DNA of 11,320 bases, taken from Bacteriovoracaceae bacterium (GTDB lineage: Bacteria > Bdellovibrionota > UBA1018). The stretch covers positions 1 through 11,320 of the forward strand of contig CANMSW010000049.1 in NCBI GenBank assembly GCA_947500275.1. Direction: 5' to 3'. Numbering within the stretch: the stretch's first letter is position 1; every line of letters begins with the position of its first letter. Below, piece after piece: positions 1 to 6,266 of the stretch. The notes beneath the pieces were generated by a model. That model had not been told where the DNA came from. It made no database searches and saw only the letters and a list, made by a program, of their open reading frames with translations. The position numbers and the translations under genes are program-made.

Positions 1-257
1 ATGGATGCTGGGATTTTGAGCCCGCTCTCGAGGACTTGGTTCGAGAGCAATGCGACTCTTTTCTCAGCGAGCTCGTATGTATGAAAAAGGCGCGCTCTCT
101 TCATGAGCCATTGATCGAGCGGCTTATCATTTCCAGAATCGGCACGTGTGAGCTGAAAACTAGATGAATGCGATAGAATTCGCTCTAGGAAGAGCGTCCT
201 GGCGCGCACAAGCTCGATGAGGTCGGCGACAAGGTGTTCTGTTCGCTGGGGTCGCAT
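1..257 (-). CDS. Small helical protein after fliS, possible FliT-like chaperone (partial, 3' end missing)
   Basis: An open frame starts at ATG 257-255, only two bases after the fliS stop codon, and runs without a stop to the window edge (85 residues seen). It begins MRPQRTEHLVADLIELVRAR and is charged and leucine-rich, with predicted helices, no signal peptide and no membrane segment. An AAAGGA Shine-Dalgarno sits about 8 bases before the ATG, inside the end of fliS, so translation is probably coupled. Many flagellar fliD-fliS units are followed by a short helical chaperone such as FliT, which binds FliD. The position and composition fit that role, but I recognise no FliT signature, so the function is inferred from context only. 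A FlgN-like or lineage-specific protein is equally possible. Confidence 0.6.
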   Translation of the reverse strand, partial: MRPQRTEHLVADLIELVRARTLFLERILSHSSSFQLTRADSGNDKPLDQWLMKRARLFHTYELAEKRVALLSNQVLESGLKIPAS

Positions 258-259
258 AA

Positions 260-796
260 CTATATTCCTTTGATCCCAATTGGTTTATTGGTCCCGCTAG
301 TTACGACCGTTTGTTTTTGGGGGGCCGCTGGTAATTGTTGAGTAGTTGCACTTGTGGCGACCTGTTGCGGCTTTTGATCGCTCTGGCTCACACTAATATC
401 AGTAGCACTCATTCCTTTCGCTTGGGCTCTTTGAACCTCGGCAACGGCGACTTTCCACGCCGAAAGGAGGGTCTCAAGACTTTTTAATACACCTTCGAGT
501 GGCTCTTTAGTGTTATTTAGGTTCGCCTTTAGAAGTTGCTCCGACATGAAACCGTAGAGGCGCTCCAGATCGCGGGCGACTTGACCGCCAATATCGAAGT
601 TTAACGTATTCAGTAACTCATTCACAATATCGTGAGTCTTGACGATGGCCTGACCTTTGCCCGCAATGTCGTTTTGATCAATGCAGTTGATCGCTTTTTT
701 TACGTTACGAATAGCCGCCTCATACAGCATGATAAGAATTTGGCCTGGATGAGCAGTTTTTACAGCCATTTGCTTGTATTGATTGGCGCCGTTCAT
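260..796 (-). CDS. fliS: Flagellar export chaperone FliS with a long C-terminal tail
   Basis: FliS binds the C-terminal helix of flagellin in the cytoplasm and keeps it unpolymerised until export. The N-terminal part shows the family pattern: NQYKQ near residue 5, the helix around HPGQILIMLYEAAIRNVKKA (residues 16-35), and ERLYGFMSEQLLKANLN near residue 78. The helical core spans about residues 1-128, the usual full length of FliS. Residues 129-178 are an added tail rich in Q, T, S, A and P, ending KPIGIKGI, with no recognisable domain. The ATG at 796 is preceded by AAGGAGA with good spacing. The gene lies 62 bases after fliD and two bases before the next small gene, in what looks like one transcription unit. 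The core assignment is secure; the tail's role is unknown. Confidence 0.93.
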   Translation of the reverse strand: MNGANQYKQMAVKTAHPGQILIMLYEAAIRNVKKAINCIDQNDIAGKGQAIVKTHDIVNELLNTLNFDIGGQVARDLERLYGFMSEQLLKANLNNTKEPLEGVLKSLETLLSAWKVAVAEVQRAQAKGMSATDISVSQSDQKPQQVATSATTQQLPAAPQKQTVVTSGTNKPIGIKGI

Positions 797-858
797 TTTC
801 GTTTCTCCTTCAGAATCGAACTCCGGTGTTCGCGTTCAAACGTCCAAGTTATCATCTC

Positions 859-2259
859 TTAGCCACCCATCAGCTGTTGAAGCATGTTTCCTCCGCCTCC
901 GCCCATCGTCGAGGATAGGTAGGCGGACTGCTGCTGAAGTGCGTTCAGAGATCCTTGCAAGCGGGCGAACTGGTCGGTCAGTTGTTGCTGCTTCTGCTGG
1001 AGACGCATCTCTTTGCTTGCGATTTGTTCGTCGATTTGTTTGATCCGCGTCCTGAAGCCGTTTTCCCTCATGCTGAGGATGCCGTCGCCAGGTCGTGTGT
1101 ATCCTTCGAGGACCTTTCGCATCTGAATAGCGAATCCCCGAGGGCCAGTTATGGCCTCTGATATGCCATCGAAGTCGTCTTGCAGTAGCTTGGTGAACTT
1201 CTCTTCTTTAAAGTCGAGCGAACCCGTTTTGCTGAATTCGACTCCCAATTGGTTCATGTGTATGAAGCGGAATCCGCCCGATTCAGGATCTCCGACCGGG
1301 AAGCCTTCATGCATCATGTTTCGAATTCTATATTCGACCTGCTGTAAGCCCGAGTCGCCTGCAAAGGTGGACTTAGTGTCGGATTTTTCATCGACCTGGT
1401 TTTGTTTATTGATGAAATCGAGGATCCCGTTCAGTTGTTCGACGAGACCTTTCACTTTGCCAGCTATCTTTTGGTAATCCTCGGTAATGGTCATCGTGAA
1501 GGGCTTGTCTGGCGCAGCACTTTTAAGTTGAACGTTAACTCCTTTGAGGAAGTCTTTGACTGAATTTCCATCAGTTTCGACTTCGAATCCGTCGATCGCG
1601 ACTAATGCATTCTGCGACTCGCTGTTGTTATCGACGTAAAACTCGTCGTTTCCGTCCATCAGGTAAAACTCAGGAATATCGGCGGTCCCGAGCACCCCTT
1701 CTTTTTTTGCTGATAGGACAAGGCGCCATGGTTTTTCTGGATCGGTGACATCTTGTACGACCGTAGCGCGAACGACGGAGTCGGGCTCACTGTTAATGAG
1801 AGATGCGACACCTTGTAGGCTTCCGTTGGATGAGTCGACGAATATATCTTTTGTTGTTCCATCTGCCACTTGAGCAACGATGAAGCCGGTCCCCAATACA
1901 TTCTCCTTAGGGGAGCTGAAAGCATTAGAAACGACGCTTGAGCGTTTCGCGAGCTGATTGACTGCGAGTTCCCAGCTTCCCGGTTCTGCGACGTCCTTGT
2001 CGACCGTGACGTTTATCAGGTTGGAGCCGTCACCGAGTTCGACTTTGAGCTCTCGGAATTTTCTGAAGCTGGAGAATTCTTGGAGGGTGCGATCTAGCCC
2101 GGAGAACTTACCTTTGAACTCTCCAAAGAGTTTCATCCGCGCGTCTTCACGACCCTTGCGCGTCTCGAGGGACTTAATAGGCTGACGCTCGGCTTCGATG
2201 ATAGCCTTGAGCGCCTGCTTGAACTGGCCCCCACCCATGGGGTCGAAACGCAAACCCAC
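859..2259 (-). CDS. fliD: Flagellar filament cap protein FliD (hook-associated protein 2)
   Basis: FliD forms the cap at the filament tip and folds flagellin subunits as they leave the export channel; it is itself exported and has no Sec signal. The 466-residue length is normal. The N-terminal region (residues 1-105) has the FliD_N layout: a short GG-containing start, then QALKAIIEAERQPIKSLE and a heptad-rich stretch. The FliD_C region covers about 235-445, ending in a long coiled coil (QLTDQFARLQGSLNALQQQS) typical of the family. The last residues are Gly-rich (MGGGGGNM). The start is GTG at 2259, chosen because AGGAGG lies nine bases upstream; an internal ATG at codon 8 lacks this. fliS follows after 62 bases. 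A candidate promoter and a leader hairpin lie upstream. Confidence 0.92.
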   Translation of the reverse strand: MGLRFDPMGGGQFKQALKAIIEAERQPIKSLETRKGREDARMKLFGEFKGKFSGLDRTLQEFSSFRKFRELKVELGDGSNLINVTVDKDVAEPGSWELAVNQLAKRSSVVSNAFSSPKENVLGTGFIVAQVADGTTKDIFVDSSNGSLQGVASLINSEPDSVVRATVVQDVTDPEKPWRLVLSAKKEGVLGTADIPEFYLMDGNDEFYVDNNSESQNALVAIDGFEVETDGNSVKDFLKGVNVQLKSAAPDKPFTMTITEDYQKIAGKVKGLVEQLNGILDFINKQNQVDEKSDTKSTFAGDSGLQQVEYRIRNMMHEGFPVGDPESGGFRFIHMNQLGVEFSKTGSLDFKEEKFTKLLQDDFDGISEAITGPRGFAIQMRKVLEGYTRPGDGILSMRENGFRTRIKQIDEQIASKEMRLQQKQQQLTDQFARLQGSLNALQQQSAYLSSTMGGGGGNMLQQLMGG

Positions 2260-2284
2260 AGCGTCCGTCCTCCTGACAATTAAG

Positions 2285-2311
2285 AGGCTTCCTGCTTCCT
2301 GCCGGGAGCCT
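2285..2311 (-). other. Hairpin in the fliD leader
   Basis: Read on the minus strand, AGGCTCC and GGAAGCCT pair to give seven base pairs with a single bulged A and a 12-base loop. The element lies between the candidate fliD promoter and the fliD Shine-Dalgarno. Just downstream, CCTC (2287-2284) can also pair with the GAGG of the Shine-Dalgarno (2272-2269), and this pairing competes with the first hairpin. There is no U tract, so it is not a terminator. A regulatory role is only a possibility. Confidence 0.25.
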
Positions 2312-2322
2312 TTCTCCTTCTC

Positions 2323-2351
2323 AGTATGACACTCGAATGTGAGGCTTCCAA
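2323..2351 (-). promoter_or_regulatory. Candidate sigma-70-type promoter for fliD-fliS
   Basis: On the minus strand TTGGAA (2351-2346) and CATACT (2328-2323) are separated by 17 bases. Each hexamer matches four of six consensus positions. A start near 2316 would give a leader of about 57 bases before the GTG. I looked for sigma-28 and sigma-54 elements in this 170-base gap; GCCGATTG resembles a sigma-28 -10 box but has no matching -35 element. Weak evidence. Confidence 0.28.
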
Positions 2352-2429
2352 TCGGCAGAATATGCCGCTGTCACTCTGCGGTTTCGGAACCTGTCAGGAG
2401 TTTGACGTTTGCGGGGCGAGCGATGCTTT

Positions 2430-4598
2430 TCAGCGTGCTAAAGTGATCTTTCCGCCATGGACTTCAAGGATTTGGAGCTTTCTTTTCCATCCCCCTGCTT
2501 CATCGGAGCTTATTTTCCCAGCCGCTCCCGAAAACTCACCTATGTTGTGGAGTCGGTCACGGATCTCGGCTCGGCGCACTCCGTCTGGGAGGCCTTTGAG
2601 TACATTCTTTAAAATCGAAGCCGCGTCATGTGCAATAGCATCGAGAGCTTGGGGCTCTTGGTTAAAAGTGGCCCGGTAGTCCGTACGAAACTTTGAGGAC
2701 GCGAGCGATCCGGATTCCGGAGAGTCAGAATGGTAGAACACATCTGGAAACGCGGCGCCTTCGGCCTGGCCCTGTGCCCGGGCGACAAGTTCTGGCGAGT
2801 TCCAAGTGGCTGATCCCAGAAACTTGATCCCCTCCATGTCACGGTATGCAAAGGTTGGAATGATCTGGGCGGCTACCCTAGGTTCGTCCGCGATGAAGAC
2901 TACTTCAAAATCGGTGATGGGCGGAAGCGAGTAGTATTTCTCCGTCTTCATGTTTCTCTTAGTGATATTAAGCTGAGAACGCTGGCGCTCCAGATCAGCT
3001 ATTTCGCGGCGCCGCGCCTCTGGCCATGAGAGACCACCTAATTTTTCGATCACATTCCGGAAGTCCGTTTCACCAGGTGTATAAGACTCTATTCCACGAA
3101 CTTCGCCGCCCTGCTTCTCTACCGCGTCCCAGAACAGTCGCGCATATTCTTCCCCAAATCGGTCACGAGGATGAAGGATCGCGAAACGTTTTAGTTTAAG
3201 GTCCGTCATTGCATATCGAACAATTTCGCTGGTCTGGCTCTCGGCAGTCAGTCCCCCGTTGAACGCCCAAACGGCGTCATTGGCCGGTTGTTGTGAAAGG
3301 GTGAGCAGAGGAACTCCGAGCGCGTCTGCTTTCTTGCCCAGCGACTCAATTCCACGACTAGAAAGGGGTCCAATAATCGCCGAAACTCCTCGTTCCTCCG
3401 AAAGCTTACGGATTCCTTCTAGTGCTGTAGCTTCGTCCTCGCCTGAGTCCTCGACCACGAGGGTCCAATTTTCACTCTCGCGTTGTAGGGTGGACTTCTT
3501 TGGAGGAACCCCTCCTAGGTCGTCGCCCGGTTTGTAGATCTCTAGCGCCAATTGCAAGGCTTGAAGGGCTTTCTTTCCGTACTTGGAGAGTTTTCCCGTC
3601 AGGGGGAGAAGGGCCCCGATTTTTCTCGGCGTAACGGCGGTTGCTCCGTCGTTCCCACGGAGAGCGAGCCGTGCGTCCCCCGCATGGGGTGAGTTTGGAA
3701 ATTTCGATATCAGCTTTTCAAGCTGCGCTCGGCCTTGTTCCAAGTTTCCGAGCGTGCGTTCAATCTCGGCCGCCCTCCAAAGAAGTTCGTCGCCAAGTTT
3801 CGAGAGCACGAAATCTTCGCTCAGAGCGGACAAGATCACAGGGTCGGAAACCTCACTGAGGGAGAGCCCGAGTTTCTCGCGAATGAGCTGGGATTCGAGC
3901 ATTTCACCCGCACCTCCCTGCAGCTCGAGCCAAGCTCGAGCCGCCTCGGCGTGGGCGCCGCTGCCCGCTAGAGCACGTGCCTTCAATGCGGAAAGCTTGA
4001 CGCGCGTGGTTCTGTCCAAAACTGCATCCTTGAGTGACTCAACGATTCGGCGTGTCTCGATCCATTTTCCGGACTCAGCAAGCGCCGAGGCCAAGTTATA
4101 TCCGTAGTAGGGACGGATCGATGGATCTTGCTCTTGCTCGAACGCCGCCTTGAAGGGAGGTTCGGCGTCCAATGGGCGATTCAAAAAAAGTAACGCCATG
4201 CCCTGAAGATTTCTTGAGGCTTGAAGGCTCGAGCGGTTCGTCACACTGGGCGTGAGTGATTCGAGTTGAGCAGAGAGTCGAGCTGCCCGTGTTTCCAATT
4301 CTGACCAATCTCGACGCGCAAAGAGCTGCAGGAGTGTCTGGAGTTCGCGTTTAGCCTCCCCGGTGCTGGCTTGGCTGAGAGTTCCTTCATGGCCTGCTGT
4401 TACGACTCCCTCGCGCGACGTGGGACGTAATGCTTTGTTGGAGAGCGCTATTGGAGTGTCTTTTTCAGTGACGGATTCTCCCATAACAGTTGGACTGCTA
4501 CAGGAGGCACAGAGCACGCTAATTGATATCAGCGCCACACAGGGTTTGGAGGATAATAATATCGTATTATTCTTCGGGCGAGTCATAGAAGGCGTCAT
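2430..4598 (-). CDS. LppC/LpoA-like lipoprotein (penicillin-binding protein activator class) with periplasmic-binding fold
   Basis: Proteins of this class are periplasm-facing lipoproteins that combine a helical TPR-like N-terminal half with a type-1 periplasmic-binding-protein fold; LpoA of gamma-proteobacteria stimulates PBP1A in peptidoglycan synthesis. Here a basic start and a hydrophobic run (residues 12-30) lead to a lipobox-like CASC with Cys33. Residues 80-315 are helical and repeat-like. The binding fold starts at IGALLPLTGKLSKYG (residue 328) and continues through SAIIGPLSS (407), RFAILHPRDRFGEEYARLFW (471-490) and the DFEVVFIADEP strand (563). A charged helical stretch (525-555) precedes that strand. 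The ATG at 4598 has GGAG ten bases upstream. The gene stands alone between the dnaJ terminator and fliD. Fold and class are fairly sure; activation of a particular penicillin-binding protein is inferred. A ligand-binding ABC-type receptor role is the alternative. Confidence 0.82.
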   Translation of the reverse strand: MTPSMTRPKNNTILLSSKPCVALISISVLCASCSSPTVMGESVTEKDTPIALSNKALRPTSREGVVTAGHEGTLSQASTGEAKRELQTLLQLFARRDWSELETRAARLSAQLESLTPSVTNRSSLQASRNLQGMALLFLNRPLDAEPPFKAAFEQEQDPSIRPYYGYNLASALAESGKWIETRRIVESLKDAVLDRTTRVKLSALKARALAGSGAHAEAARAWLELQGGAGEMLESQLIREKLGLSLSEVSDPVILSALSEDFVLSKLGDELLWRAAEIERTLGNLEQGRAQLEKLISKFPNSPHAGDARLALRGNDGATAVTPRKIGALLPLTGKLSKYGKKALQALQLALEIYKPGDDLGGVPPKKSTLQRESENWTLVVEDSGEDEATALEGIRKLSEERGVSAIIGPLSSRGIESLGKKADALGVPLLTLSQQPANDAVWAFNGGLTAESQTSEIVRYAMTDLKLKRFAILHPRDRFGEEYARLFWDAVEKQGGEVRGIESYTPGETDFRNVIEKLGGLSWPEARRREIADLERQRSQLNITKRNMKTEKYYSLPPITDFEVVFIADEPRVAAQIIPTFAYRDMEGIKFLGSATWNSPELVARAQGQAEGAAFPDVFYHSDSPESGSLASSKFRTDYRATFNQEPQALDAIAHDAASILKNVLKGLPDGVRRAEIRDRLHNIGEFSGAAGKISSDEAGGWKRKLQILEVHGGKITLAR

Positions 4599-4626
4599 GA
4601 ACGGCGAGCTCCAAGGATTGTTACTG

Positions 4627-4655
4627 AGGATAGCTCCCGAAGTGTCCCGAGTCCA
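4627..4655 (-). promoter_or_regulatory. Candidate sigma-70-type promoter for the lipoprotein gene
   Basis: On the minus strand TGGACT (4655-4650) and TATCCT (4632-4627) are spaced by 17 bases, each four of six to consensus. Transcription would start about 20-25 bases before the ATG at 4598, leaving room for the GGAG site. A promoter is expected here because a strong terminator closes the dnaJ unit upstream. The match is modest. Confidence 0.25.
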
Positions 4656-4913
4656 TTCAGCTACACGCCAGAAAACGTGAAAACTGGGTGATAAAATTCT
4701 GACGGTTGATGAGATTGATCAGGATCGATTAGAAGTCGCTTGGTCGAGATTTCCATAGCGGGAGCAGTGGGCTAGTGGGTTCTTTGTGTTGACTTAAGTA
4801 GGCATTGCTCTGTGTGGATTAAGGAGATGGCATGTCTCGCTAATCTAGCACTCGAAAAAAATCTGCCTCCGAAAAAAGTAACAACGAAACCTGTTTTTGG
4901 GAAAAGCAGCGGC
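4656..4913. other. Non-coding stretch between dnaJ terminator and lipoprotein promoter
   Basis: This part of the 378-base gap between dnaJ and the lipoprotein gene holds no gene I can support. It has A/T-rich runs near 4854-4895 and a half-site resembling one arm of a CIRCE element (TAGCACTC, 4846-4853) with no second arm. No tRNA cloverleaf or repeat was seen. Confidence 0.5.
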
Positions 4914-4953
4914 AAAAAAAATGCCCCAAGAAAAGTGATTTTTCCTGGGGGCA
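4914..4953 (-). terminator. Rho-independent terminator after dnaJ
   Basis: On the minus strand, starting 24 bases after the dnaJ TAA, a stem of 13 base pairs (one bulged C, one G-U pair) closes a five-base loop. The outer part is TGCCCC paired with GGGGCA and the inner part GGAAAA paired with TTTTCT. Eight T residues follow directly (4921-4914). This is a textbook intrinsic terminator and ends the chaperone transcription unit. Confidence 0.93.
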
Positions 4954-4976
4954 CTTCTATCAGATTGATTCGTAAA

Positions 4977-6131
4977 TTATTCGAACAGGTTTTTCACTTT
5001 TTCAAAAAACTTGTGGTGCATGGGGTGAGTCGATTCCCTATCGATCTCATCGAAGCGCTTAAGGAGCTCGCGTTGCTCACTGTTGAGCTTGGTCGGTGTC
5101 TCAACCATCACACGGATAAGCTGATCGCCTTGACCATAGCTCCCCAAACGCTGCATTCCTTTGCCCTTGAGGCGTAGGATTTTCTGTGACTGAGTCCCCG
5201 TAGGGATCTTTACTTTGACCTTACCCTCGAGCGTGGGTACTTCGATCTCAGTGCCCAAAGCTGCTTGGGTGAAAGTGATCGGTACTTCACAGATCACATC
5301 GAATTCATCGCGAGTGAAAAACTCATGCGGCAGGATATTGATGACCACGTAGAGGTCACCCGATGGGCCTCCATGCTCGCCGGCTTCACCCTCACCGGAA
5401 AGTTTTAGTCTCTGTCCGGTGTCGACGCCCGAAGGTACTTTGACCGCGATTTGCGAGCGCTTCTTAACCGTGCCCGAACCCGAGCACGTTCCACAGGGGT
5501 TCTTGATGATCTGACCTGCGCCGTTACAACGAGTGCAAGGGCGAGTGATCGCAAAGAAGCCTTGTTGGAAACTCATTTCGCCGCGGCCATTACATTGACC
5601 GCAAGTCTCGGGTTCGCTTCCTGAGCGAGTCCCTTTTCCTGTGCAAGTTTCGCAGGTGGCGCTGCGCGGAATGGTGATGACTTTTTCAGCCCCGAATGCC
5701 GCCTCTTCAAAAGTAATATCGATCTGAGTTCTTAGGTCGGCTCCGGGCCGCCCTCGTCTTCGGGTACGGCCGCGTTGGCCCCCCATTCCTGGGCCCCCGC
5801 CGCCGAAGAGGTCGCTGAATATATCACCGAAGATATCGTTTACCCCACCGCCGCCGCCGAAATCAAAGCCGCCCATTCCTGGGCCGCCGCCACCAGCGGC
5901 TCCAGCATTTGCTGCGTGGCCGAACTGGTCGTACATTTGTTTTTTCTTCGGATCGGTGAGGACTTCGTAGGCCTCGCTGAGCTCTTTGAATTTTTCTTCG
6001 GCAACTTTGTCGCCTGGGTTCTTGTCGGGGTGAAATTGAACGGCGAGCTTGCGATAAGATTTCTTGAGCTCTTCCGCAGTTGCTCCGCGCGCGACACCTA
6101 GGACTTCGTAATAATCTCGTTTGGCGGCCAT
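4977..6131 (-). CDS. dnaJ: Chaperone protein DnaJ (type I Hsp40)
   Basis: DnaJ delivers unfolded clients to DnaK and stimulates its ATPase. All type I parts are present in 384 residues. The J domain (5-70) carries the HPD motif at 34-36. A Gly/Phe-rich linker (79-118) follows, then a short basic patch (RTRRRGR, 122-128). The zinc domain has four CxxC pairs: CETC 160, CGQC 177, CTRC 199 and CGTC 213. The C-terminal substrate-binding domains run from about 225 to 345. The ATG at 6131 starts MAAKRDYYEVLGV, the expected N-terminus, although the Shine-Dalgarno is weak (GGGAT about ten bases upstream). dnaJ lies 135 bases after dnaK, with a strong hairpin in between, and ends just before an intrinsic terminator. 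Confidence 0.98.
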   Translation of the reverse strand: MAAKRDYYEVLGVARGATAEELKKSYRKLAVQFHPDKNPGDKVAEEKFKELSEAYEVLTDPKKKQMYDQFGHAANAGAAGGGGPGMGGFDFGGGGGVNDIFGDIFSDLFGGGGPGMGGQRGRTRRRGRPGADLRTQIDITFEEAAFGAEKVITIPRSATCETCTGKGTRSGSEPETCGQCNGRGEMSFQQGFFAITRPCTRCNGAGQIIKNPCGTCSGSGTVKKRSQIAVKVPSGVDTGQRLKLSGEGEAGEHGGPSGDLYVVINILPHEFFTRDEFDVICEVPITFTQAALGTEIEVPTLEGKVKVKIPTGTQSQKILRLKGKGMQRLGSYGQGDQLIRVMVETPTKLNSEQRELLKRFDEIDRESTHPMHHKFFEKVKNLFE

Positions 6132-6158
6132 GAATTCAGAATCCCAATCTACTGGAAA

Positions 6159-6190
6159 GGCGCCGTAGGGAGTTTCTTCCCTACGGCGCC
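6159..6190 (-). other. Perfect 13-bp hairpin between dnaK and dnaJ
   Basis: GGCGCCGTAGGGA is followed by a six-base loop and its exact complement. On the minus strand the stem is followed only by TTTCC, too short a U run for an efficient intrinsic terminator. It may act as a partial terminator, a processing site or a 3'-end stabiliser for the dnaK message, lowering dnaJ relative to dnaK. The structure is certain; the role is inferred. Confidence 0.75.
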
Positions 6191-6266
6191 CCTCTGTTTA
6201 CCGTCATGAGTCGTGGTTGTGGCCCATTTCGGTTAAAACCACATGGACTCTCTTTGCGTCACCTGA

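Noticed and set aside
2353..2367. Small perfect hairpin CGGCA-GAATA-TGCCG after the lipoprotein gene
   Set aside because: Five base pairs without a U tract on either strand; not enough for a terminator.
3583..4107. 174-codon plus-strand frame opposite the lipoprotein gene
   Set aside because: Ser/Arg-rich shadow of a well-supported minus-strand gene with clear domains.
4846..4853. TAGCACTC, one arm of a CIRCE-like operator
   Set aside because: The second arm GAGTGCTA is missing at the required nine-base distance, and the site lies downstream of dnaJ, so it is a chance match.
4772..4954. 60-codon minus-strand frame in the dnaJ-lipoprotein gap
   Set aside because: It would begin inside the terminator stem and read through the U tract; no ribosome site and no family resemblance.
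4812..5177. Lysine-rich 121-codon plus-strand frame
   Set aside because: It crosses the dnaJ terminator and continues antisense into dnaJ. The lysines come from the poly-A runs of the terminator region, and the start has no properly spaced ribosome site.
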